DNA of 64,000 nucleotides from an uncultured Porphyromonadaceae bacterium (lineage in GTDB: Bacteria > Bacteroidota > Bacteroidia > Bacteroidales > Muribaculaceae). The first letter of the stretch is position 1. Every line of letters begins with the position of its first letter. Of this stretch, positions 52,176 to 59,257 are shown one piece after another. The DNA is taken from contig CAMHQD010000002.1 in the NCBI GenBank assembly GCA_946187345.1, positions 34,394 through 98,393 on the forward strand, given 5' to 3'. Both the position numbers and the translations under genes were made by a program. The notes under the pieces are model-generated. The model was not told the origin of the DNA. It did not search any database and worked only from the letters and a program-made list of their open reading frames with translations.

Positions 52176-53516
52176 ATGAATGTTGAGAAAATCTTGACTG
52201 ACCTCGAGGCCAAGCACCCCGGCGAGAAGGAGTATCTCCAGGCCGTCCGCGAGGTGTTGCTCACCGTGCAGGATGAGTACAACAAGCACCCCGAGTTTGA
52301 GAAAGCAAAAATCATCGAGCGCATGGTTGAGCCCGACCGCATCTTCACATTCCGCGTCACATGGGTTGACGACAATGGTGAGGTGCAGACAAACCTGGGT
52401 TACCGCGTGCAGTTCAATAACGCGATTGGCCCGTATAAGGGTGGTCTGCGTTTCCACGCCTCGGTCAACCTGTCAATATTGAAATTCCTCGGTTTTGAGC
52501 AGACGTTCAAGAACGCTCTTACCACCCTCCCGATGGGCGGTGCCAAGGGTGGCTCCGACTTTAGTCCGCGAGGCAAGAGTGACGCCGAGATTATGCGCTT
52601 CTGCCAGGCTTTCATGCTGGAGTTGTGGCGCAACATCGGTCCCGACATGGACGTGCCTGCCGGCGACATCGGCGTTGGCGGACGCGAGGTCGGTTACCTC
52701 TACGGTATGTATAAGAAACTCACGCGCGAGTGCACCGGCACACTCACCGGCAAGGGCCTTGAGTTTGGCGGCTCGCGCATCCGTCCCGAGGCAACCGGCT
52801 TTGGCGCATGCTACTATGTGCAGAGCATGCTCAAGCGCCTGGGCACCGACTTCCAGGGCAAGACCGTGGCCGTGAGCGGCTTTGGCAACGTGGCCTGGGG
52901 TGCCGTCACCAAGGCGACCGAACTTGGCGCCAAAGTGGTGACCATCAGCGGTCCTGACGGATACATCTACGACCCGACCGGCATCAACACTCCCGAGAAG
53001 ATTGATTGCCTGCTTGAGCTCCGAGCCAGCGGCAACGACGTGTGTGCCCCCTATGCCGAGCGCTTCCCCGAAGCAACATTCTTCCCCGGCCGCAAGCCTT
53101 GGGAGCAGAAGGTTGACATCGCTATGCCTTGCGCCACCCAAAACGAGGTATCGCTTGACGATGCCAAGCAACTGCACGCCAACAACGTGCTGCTGGTTGC
53201 CGAAGTGAGCAACATGGGTTGTACAGCCGAGGCTATTGACTACTTCATTGAGAACCGCATGGTTTATGCTCCGGGCAAGGCCGTCAACGCCGGTGGCGTC
53301 GCCACCTCAGGCCTCGAGATGACCCAGAACGCGCAGCACATCTATTGGACAGCGGCCGAGGTCGACAAGAACCTCCACCAGATTATGGCCGACATCTATG
53401 ACCAGTGCTGCCGTTACGGTGAGGAGCCCGACGGATATATGAACTACATGAAGGGTGCCAATATCGCCGGATTTATGAAGGTAGCCCACGCTATGATGGG
53501 CCAAGGCATCATCTGA
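52176..53516 (+). CDS. gdhA: NADP-type glutamate dehydrogenase
   Basis: Reductive amination of 2-oxoglutarate to glutamate, the main ammonium-assimilation route in Bacteroides. The 446-residue hexameric-type enzyme shows YKGGLRFHASVNLSILKFLGFEQ, the catalytic LPMGGAKGGSDF lysine region, PAGDIGVGGREVGYLYGMYK, and the Rossmann GFGNVAWG. G+C and codon bias are high, similar to PFOR, consistent with abundant expression. Strong promoter upstream, hairpin terminator downstream. Confidence 0.96.
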   Translation: MNVEKILTDLEAKHPGEKEYLQAVREVLLTVQDEYNKHPEFEKAKIIERMVEPDRIFTFRVTWVDDNGEVQTNLGYRVQFNNAIGPYKGGLRFHASVNLSILKFLGFEQTFKNALTTLPMGGAKGGSDFSPRGKSDAEIMRFCQAFMLELWRNIGPDMDVPAGDIGVGGREVGYLYGMYKKLTRECTGTLTGKGLEFGGSRIRPEATGFGACYYVQSMLKRLGTDFQGKTVAVSGFGNVAWGAVTKATELGAKVVTISGPDGYIYDPTGINTPEKIDCLLELRASGNDVCAPYAERFPEATFFPGRKPWEQKVDIAMPCATQNEVSLDDAKQLHANNVLLVAEVSNMGCTAEAIDYFIENRMVYAPGKAVNAGGVATSGLEMTQNAQHIYWTAAEVDKNLHQIMADIYDQCCRYGEEPDGYMNYMKGANIAGFMKVAHAMMGQGII

Positions 53517-53528
53517 CGTTTTATATTA

Positions 53529-53567
53529 GGCCTTGAACCTGCCGCGAGCAAAGGCAGGCTCAAGGCC
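53529..53567 (+). terminator. hairpin terminator of gdhA
   Basis: Arms 53529-53543 and 53553-53567 (GGCCTTGAACCTGCC with GGCAGGCTCAAGGCC) pair over 15 bp including one G-U; loop GCGAGCAAA; TTAATTAAT follows. Confidence 0.75.
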
Positions 53568-53683
53568 TTAATTAATAACGTGAAAACCTTCAAAAAAACG
53601 ATTGCGCACAACTTAACGCTGAATCATCATAGAGATTGCTTAACTATCTGATTAATTAATCTATCGTACCAATTAACAATGCG

Positions 53684-53732
53684 AAGGCAGGTCGCCGTGT
53701 CCACCAGGAGTGGTCCGACAACCTGCCTTTTT
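53684..53732. terminator. second hairpin between gdhA and recQ
   Basis: AAGGCAGGT (53684-53692) pairs with ACCTGCCTT (53721-53729), with inner GTCG/CGAC and CCAC/GTGG pairing, ending in a T run on the plus strand. Its arms repeat the CCTGCC/GGCAGG core of the gdhA terminator. Confidence 0.55.
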
Positions 53733-53743
53733 CCATGAAGTTG

Positions 53744-55588
53744 TTATCTGCCGCCAATGTGCCTGACAACCGCGGCGGTGAAAGCCCGCCAATATTGCTC
53801 ACACTTCGCCTCACCGACACCATAAACAGTGGAGAATTCGGCACGTGTGGTCGGTTGGCGCGTCGCCATGTCGGCAAGCGTCTTGTCACTGAAAACGAGG
53901 TAAGGAGCGATGCCGCGCGAGCGCGCGATAGCGAGACGTGTCTGTCGCAGCGTCTCGTATAGTCCCTTATCCATCACGGCCTGCGGCTCTTGGTTAAGTA
54001 TTCCTTCAAGCGTTGTCCGGTCTGTTGTTTGCCGTCGGGTTCCTCGTTTAGCCTTTGTTGTTTCGGCATGAGGCTCAAATTTCGTAAACTCAACGCATCG
54101 TTTACCAAAAAGCACTTCTCGACCAAAATCCGTTATCTTCAGGTGATTGTTCTCGTCATAAGCCACCTCAACCAGTCCCAATTGTATCATTTGGAGAATA
54201 TAACTTTTCCATACGGCAAACGGTGTGTCGCGCCCGACTCCAAATGTTGGCAAACGGTCGTAACCGGCCGCGGCCACATCGGCGCGCTTGGAGCCCCGCA
54301 GAATATCAATAGCGGTTGTCATTCCTATCTTTTGGCCGGTGCGTGCGATGGCGCTCATCGCTTTCTGTGAGAGTACAGTGCCGTCAATGCGTTCCGGAGG
54401 GTCGTGACACACATCGCAGTTGTCGCAATCGTGGTCAAAGCGCTCGTTGAAGTAACTGAGTAAAATACGGCGGCGACACACACGGCTCTCGGCATATTGC
54501 TGCATACGCGTGAGTTTTTCAAGATTAATCTCACTCTGACCGGAATCACGGGCAAACTGAGAAAGTTGTATCACGTCAGCATAACTATAAAATAATAGAG
54601 CCTCAGCCGGGGCGCCATCACGTCCGGCACGTCCGATTTCCTGGTAATAACTCTCGATGCTCTTTGGCAGGTTGTAGTGAATTACCCATCGCACGTTGCT
54701 CTTGTCTATCCCCATCCCGAAGGCTATTGTAGCCACAATGACAGGCACCTCATCGTTTATAAATTCTCGCTGGGTGGTCAACTTGGTAGAGGTCGTCATG
54801 CCCGCATGGAATGGCTTGGCATTGATGCCGGCCGCACGCAAGGTCGCGGCTACACTTTCGGTTGTCTTTCGTGACAAGCAATAGATGATGCCACTCTCGC
54901 CACGATGCCGTTCAATGAAACGTAGCACGGCTCGCTGCTTAACTTTGCCGCTTAAGTCATGAGCGACATTAAGCGAAATGTTAGGACGGTCAAAAGAGGT
55001 CATGAACAACTTGGCGTCACCTATACCAAGTTGTTGGGAGATGTCGTCACGCGTCACGCGGTCGGCTGTGGCTGTGAGGGCGATAATCGGAATGTGGGGA
55101 CAACGCTCACGCAGCGTACCCAGTTGGGTATATTCCGGCCGGAAGTCATGACCCCACTGCGAGATGCAGTGCGCCTCATCAATAGCGAATAGGGAGATTC
55201 TTAATTTCGCAATCCAAGTGTCCAAATCAGCGATGAGACGTTCCGGCGATATATATAGCAACTTAATGTTTCCGGCGATAGCACCGGCTATAATTCCGCG
55301 ATTTGTGTACTCGTCTTGCTGACTATTAATTGCCGCGGCCGGAATGCCACTCTGCATGAGAGCATCAACCTGGTCCTTCATCAACGCGAGCAATGGCGAC
55401 ACGATAATCGCAACACCGTCCATAAGAAGGGCCGGCATCTGGTAGCAAAGCGACTTGCCGCCGCCTGTGGGCATGAGAACAACAGCATCGCCACCATTGA
55501 GCACATGACTAATCACCTGCCATTGTTTAGGGTAGAAAGAGTCGTAACCGTAGTACCGGCGCAGCAGTGCGAGTGCCCGTTCTTTCAT
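53744..55588 (-). CDS. recQ: ATP-dependent DNA helicase RecQ
   Basis: A 614-residue 3'-5' helicase with Walker A TGGGKS (41-46), DEAH box (IDEAHCISQWGHDFR), motif VI QEIGRAGRDG, zinc-binding RQC region (CRRRILLSYF..CDNCDVC) and a C-terminal HRDC domain (LVFSDKTLADMATRQPTT). It works in RecF-pathway recombination. The upstream sugar-transferase gene ends 12 bp away on the same strand. Confidence 0.96.
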   Translation of the reverse strand: MKERALALLRRYYGYDSFYPKQWQVISHVLNGGDAVVLMPTGGGKSLCYQMPALLMDGVAIIVSPLLALMKDQVDALMQSGIPAAAINSQQDEYTNRGIIAGAIAGNIKLLYISPERLIADLDTWIAKLRISLFAIDEAHCISQWGHDFRPEYTQLGTLRERCPHIPIIALTATADRVTRDDISQQLGIGDAKLFMTSFDRPNISLNVAHDLSGKVKQRAVLRFIERHRGESGIIYCLSRKTTESVAATLRAAGINAKPFHAGMTTSTKLTTQREFINDEVPVIVATIAFGMGIDKSNVRWVIHYNLPKSIESYYQEIGRAGRDGAPAEALLFYSYADVIQLSQFARDSGQSEINLEKLTRMQQYAESRVCRRRILLSYFNERFDHDCDNCDVCHDPPERIDGTVLSQKAMSAIARTGQKIGMTTAIDILRGSKRADVAAAGYDRLPTFGVGRDTPFAVWKSYILQMIQLGLVEVAYDENNHLKITDFGREVLFGKRCVEFTKFEPHAETTKAKRGTRRQTTDRTTLEGILNQEPQAVMDKGLYETLRQTRLAIARSRGIAPYLVFSDKTLADMATRQPTTRAEFSTVYGVGEAKCEQYWRAFTAAVVRHIGGR

Positions 55589-55600
55589 GTAAATGTGTTG

Positions 55601-57040
55601 TCAGAAGGCGTTCTTGTCGCCACGGAATGTGTTGATAATCGTGAGAACTATAATCTTGAGGTCAAGCATGAAGTTCCAATTCTCAGCATACCACACATCA
55701 TATTCTACGCGCTTTTCCATTTGCCACAGTTCCTCAGTCTGTCCTCTGAAGCCGTTCACCTGGGCCCAACCCGTGATGCCGGGTTTGATGGTGTGGCGCA
55801 ACATATATTTGTCTATCAGAGCGCTGTATTCTTCGGTTTGTCTCACCATATGAGGTCTGGGCCCAACAATCGACATATCTCCAAGAAGCACGTTGATAAA
55901 CTGTGGCAACTCATCTATATTGGTGCGACGCAACAAGTTGCCGAATGGAGTCTTGCGTGGATCGTCTTTTGTGGCCTGCAGCGTATCGGCCTGGGCATTG
56001 ACACGCATAGTGCGAAATTTGAGGCAATCAAATTCGCGTCCGCGGTACCCGGTGCGTTTCTGCGTGAAAAAAATCGGTCCCGGTGACGACAATTTGATAC
56101 CTAACGCGATGAACGGGAAGAACGGGAGGATCAGAATGATTGCGAATATACTGACGATGATGTCAAAGGAGCGTTTGACAGCGCGGTTGAGGGTGCCGCT
56201 GAGTGGATAGGGACGTATGGCCATGAGCGGCACATTGCCGATATTGTATAACTCAAATTGTCGCTTGACAGTCGGACCGAATTGCGGAACATAATAGAAG
56301 TCCACGGCATTACGTTCGGCGATGCGCATCATGCGTGTGACATTATCCTTATCTGTATCGGGAACAGCGCAATACATCTCATCAATGAGGTTGTCTTGAA
56401 CAAATTTTTCCACCTCATCGAGCGTACCCCTGTAACCATCGACGCTCGCAAACACCGGATTGTCATCAAAAAAACCGAGAATGCGGTAGCCATAGGCCAC
56501 ATCACTGGTAAGTTCATTCACTAATCGACTACCAATTTCGCCGCCACCGATGATTACCACCCGACGATAGTTGAATCCGCGCGTGCGGTAGGCTTTAAGC
56601 AACTGCTTTGATAAAAGCCACCAGCCGGCGAGACTCACAGTGAACATTCCGTAAAACCAAGCGGCGGTTTTCCAACCGATGTCGTAGCCACTTACCAGCG
56701 CGGAAGCACTCAACACAATCGCGGCGTGGAGTAACACGCTCTTGAGCGCTTGCAGCGCGACAAGGTCAGCGTTAAGGACGCGGCGCTTATGCACATTACC
56801 AAAAAAGTAGAAAACAACGAGCATCGCGAGGTTGATAAATAGCCACACGATGTCATCGGCAAAGTGGTTGTCCCGCCCTGTAATGAGAAGCGTGACAAAA
56901 TAACAGATGTTTAGCACCGCCAGGTCGACGGTGCTAAACAATAATCCTATAAATCTGCCGTAACGTTGCTTTCCGTTCATTTGGCGTTTTTCAAAAGATT
57001 TCTTGAGACTCTGTGAATTCAAATAATTCTCACTTCTCAA
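55601..57040 (-). CDS. undecaprenyl-phosphate sugar-phosphate transferase (WcaJ-type)
   Basis: Initiates exopolysaccharide or capsule repeat-unit synthesis by moving a sugar-1-phosphate to undecaprenyl phosphate. The 479-residue protein has four or five N-terminal helices (to ~155), a Rossmann-like middle (VVIIGGGEIGSRLVNELT), and the C-terminal bacterial sugar transferase domain with KRTGYRGREFDCLKFRTM and DELPQFINVLLGDMSIVGPRP. Start may instead be the ATG at 56980 (MNGKQRYG). The sugar is usually glucose or galactose in this group, not decidable here. Confidence 0.92.
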   Translation of the reverse strand: MRSENYLNSQSLKKSFEKRQMNGKQRYGRFIGLLFSTVDLAVLNICYFVTLLITGRDNHFADDIVWLFINLAMLVVFYFFGNVHKRRVLNADLVALQALKSVLLHAAIVLSASALVSGYDIGWKTAAWFYGMFTVSLAGWWLLSKQLLKAYRTRGFNYRRVVIIGGGEIGSRLVNELTSDVAYGYRILGFFDDNPVFASVDGYRGTLDEVEKFVQDNLIDEMYCAVPDTDKDNVTRMMRIAERNAVDFYYVPQFGPTVKRQFELYNIGNVPLMAIRPYPLSGTLNRAVKRSFDIIVSIFAIILILPFFPFIALGIKLSSPGPIFFTQKRTGYRGREFDCLKFRTMRVNAQADTLQATKDDPRKTPFGNLLRRTNIDELPQFINVLLGDMSIVGPRPHMVRQTEEYSALIDKYMLRHTIKPGITGWAQVNGFRGQTEELWQMEKRVEYDVWYAENWNFMLDLKIIVLTIINTFRGDKNAF

Positions 57041-57048
57041 AACTTATT

Positions 57049-57080
57049 GTCCCCTCCTTACTGAGGTTGGAGAGGACAAT
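57049..57080 (+). repeat. CCCCTCC-type hairpin repeat, copy 3
   Basis: ATTGTCCCCTCC pairs with GGAGAGGACAAT with one mismatch; follows the same CCCCTCC...GAGGAC order as the other copies. Between the DUF349 gene and the sugar transferase. Confidence 0.75.
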
Positions 57081-57085
57081 AACAA

Positions 57086-58993
57086 TTACTCATCAAGGTC
57101 GCGGATGCGTTGCTCAAGTTTCTCAAGTTCCTCTTTCAGGCGCGCCACCTTGCGTTCAAGTTCATTAAGCAGGGAGTTGCTGCCTTTTGACTGAATGTTA
57201 AGAAAGCCCATGTTGTTCTCATAGGTCTTGAGTTCATTTTGGCGAGCCTCATAGAGGCGCACAAGTTGCTCACGCTCGCTTTGCGGCTCGCGGGGCTGGC
57301 GCGGTTCACGACGTCCCTCACCACGAGACGGACGGCTGTCGCCGCGACGCATCGAGAACTTTTCAAAAGCCTCATCAATGATGGCGCGATATTCATCATA
57401 GACGGCATCTTTCTCCTTGTAGGGAACATGTCCCACCTGTTGCCACTGGCTCATGAGATTGCGCACCAGTTCGGCACCTTCCTGGGGATCAGTCTCCTCA
57501 AGAGCAGCCTTGAGTTGAGCGATAATATCCCGCTTGAGACGCAGGTTCTCATGCTCGGCGCTGTGGGTACTTGAGGCATCCTTCTTGCGACGGTCAAAGA
57601 AGTGGTCACAAGCCGCAATGAAGCGTTTCCACACGGCGTCGCTGTGCTTCTTGGCTACAGTGCCGATTGTCTTCCACTGCTTCTGCAACTCGGTGAGACG
57701 CTCGGCCGTTGCACGCCAATCGGTGCTGTCTTGAAGTGACTCAGCTTCCTCACAGAGAGCGATCTTGCGTGAGAGGTTGTCTGCCAACTCGTCTTTCATC
57801 TTCTTGAAGAAAGCGGCTTTCTGTGAGAAGAAATCATCACATGCCTTACGGAAGCGCGCAAAGAGTTCATTGTTCACCTTGCGGGAAGCGAAGCCAAGTT
57901 TGCGCCAACGCTCTTGCAAGCCAATGATAACTTGTGTGGCCTGGTCCCATGCGGCATATGTGTTCAATCCATCGGTCGATACCTGCTCGACCTCCTCACA
58001 GAGGGCCATCTTAGCATCGGCGTTCTCTCGTTCGCGGCTCTTGCGCTGCTCAAAGAATGCTTGATGCTTCTTGTTAATGACGGCACTGGCGTTCTTGAAA
58101 CGTGCCCAAAGTGGCTCACGCAACGCTTTAGCTACAGGTCCGGTCTCGCGCCACTTGTCATGGAGTTCCTGCAACTTCTTGAAGGCGATGACGACATCAG
58201 GCTCATCGTCGAGAGCCTCGGCTTCGGCACAAAGTTGCTGCTTGATCTCAAGGTTCTTCTTGAAATCATAGTCACGCAACTCCTTATTAATCTTTAGCAA
58301 ATCATAGAACTTCTCAACGGCGAGTTGGAATGACTTCCAAATCTCGGTCGCGGCAGTGGCCGGCACTTCACCGATGGCCTTGAAGTCGGACTGCAACTGC
58401 TGCACGCGTTGGAACTGTCGGTTGATGTTGTCCGGATCAGCTGTTATACTGTTAATCTCATCAATAATGGCACGCTTTCGCTCAAGGTTGGCGTTGCGCT
58501 GTGCTTCCTGGGCCGCAAGCAGTTCGGCGCGCTTCTCCTTGATTACGTTAAGCAACTCTGTGACTTGCTCCTCTTCGGGGCAGTGTGCGACCTCATAACC
58601 CTCCAACGAGCCTTCATGTTCGTCGGCATACTCCTGACGGGCTGTTGCTTCTTCTTCCTTAATAATGGAATAAAAGGCAGCCTTGATGGCAGTCACCTCT
58701 TCACGGCTCTGCGATACAGGCTTTTCTGCCGCTTGTCGCAATGCCTCAACGAGTTCCTGCTTGCTCAGTCCCGTGAAGTGCGGTTTTGCGACAGGTTCAT
58801 CTGCCACCGGCTCGGCGGCCGGCTCCTCGTTGAGCGGTTGCTCTTCAATGGCAGGTTCAACGGCGGGTTGGTTGTCCACAATGTTCGCTTCGGGCTCGCT
58901 CGCCTGTGGCGCGGTTGCGGGCTCGTTGTTCAAGGTTTGCTGCTGGTCAAGTTGTTCGGCTCCAGCAGCCACATCACGCGGTTCCATAATCAA
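57086..58993 (-). CDS. DUF349 repeat protein
   Basis: A 635-residue cytoplasmic coiled-coil protein. After an acidic, Pro/Glu/Ala-rich N-terminus (residues ~1-85), several DUF349 units follow, each with a WKxIGxVxxxxxxxxWxxFxxA pattern (SDFKAIGEVPATAATEIWKSF, KWRETGPVAKALREPLWARF, RWRKLGFASRKVNNELFARF, QWKTIGTVAKKHSDAVWKRF, QWQQVGHVPYKEKDAVYDEY). A basic SRGEGRREPRQ segment precedes a C-terminal coiled coil. Widespread in Bacteroidota; function unknown. Confidence 0.9.
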   Translation of the reverse strand: MIMEPRDVAAGAEQLDQQQTLNNEPATAPQASEPEANIVDNQPAVEPAIEEQPLNEEPAAEPVADEPVAKPHFTGLSKQELVEALRQAAEKPVSQSREEVTAIKAAFYSIIKEEEATARQEYADEHEGSLEGYEVAHCPEEEQVTELLNVIKEKRAELLAAQEAQRNANLERKRAIIDEINSITADPDNINRQFQRVQQLQSDFKAIGEVPATAATEIWKSFQLAVEKFYDLLKINKELRDYDFKKNLEIKQQLCAEAEALDDEPDVVIAFKKLQELHDKWRETGPVAKALREPLWARFKNASAVINKKHQAFFEQRKSRERENADAKMALCEEVEQVSTDGLNTYAAWDQATQVIIGLQERWRKLGFASRKVNNELFARFRKACDDFFSQKAAFFKKMKDELADNLSRKIALCEEAESLQDSTDWRATAERLTELQKQWKTIGTVAKKHSDAVWKRFIAACDHFFDRRKKDASSTHSAEHENLRLKRDIIAQLKAALEETDPQEGAELVRNLMSQWQQVGHVPYKEKDAVYDEYRAIIDEAFEKFSMRRGDSRPSRGEGRREPRQPREPQSEREQLVRLYEARQNELKTYENNMGFLNIQSKGSNSLLNELERKVARLKEELEKLEQRIRDLDE

Positions 58994-59065
58994 TAAGACA
59001 TTAAAAAGTACATTACTTCAGCGCCCAAAACGATCTTTTTGGTGAGCGCTTCTCACATCAAAAGG

Positions 59066-59095
59066 CAAAAATACAAAGATTTTTTCACACACCAA
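59066..59095 (-). promoter_or_regulatory. promoter of DUF349 gene
   Basis: Minus strand: TTG (59095-59093), 19-bp spacer, TATTTTTG (59073-59066). Confidence 0.55.
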
Positions 59096-59133
59096 AAAAA
59101 AAATAAAAAAAAGTGAAAAAAGTCAATTTACAT

Positions 59134-59228
59134 ACTAATCTCACCAATCTCACATATTATATTTAAGATATAATAACCCTTCATCTTATAAAAGCAGGAA
59201 GGGGCCTCGTGAGATTAGTGAGATTAAT
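59134..59228. repeat. nested inverted repeat with three-way-junction shape
   Basis: Outer arms 59134-59153 and 59209-59228 (each two AATCTCAC-type units) pair over 20 bp with about two mismatches. Inside are TATTATAT/ATATAATA (59155-59175) and CCCTTC/GAAGGG hairpins. It fills much of the gap between the beta-helix gene stop and the DUF349 promoter. Confidence 0.8.
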
Positions 59229-59257
59229 ATGAAAATAGATAGGGGAGTTCTCCCTAA

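Noticed and set aside
53656..53889. 77-codon minus-strand ORF over the hairpin after recQ
   Set aside because: Runs through the hairpin and the recQ C-terminus in another frame, without motif or promoter.
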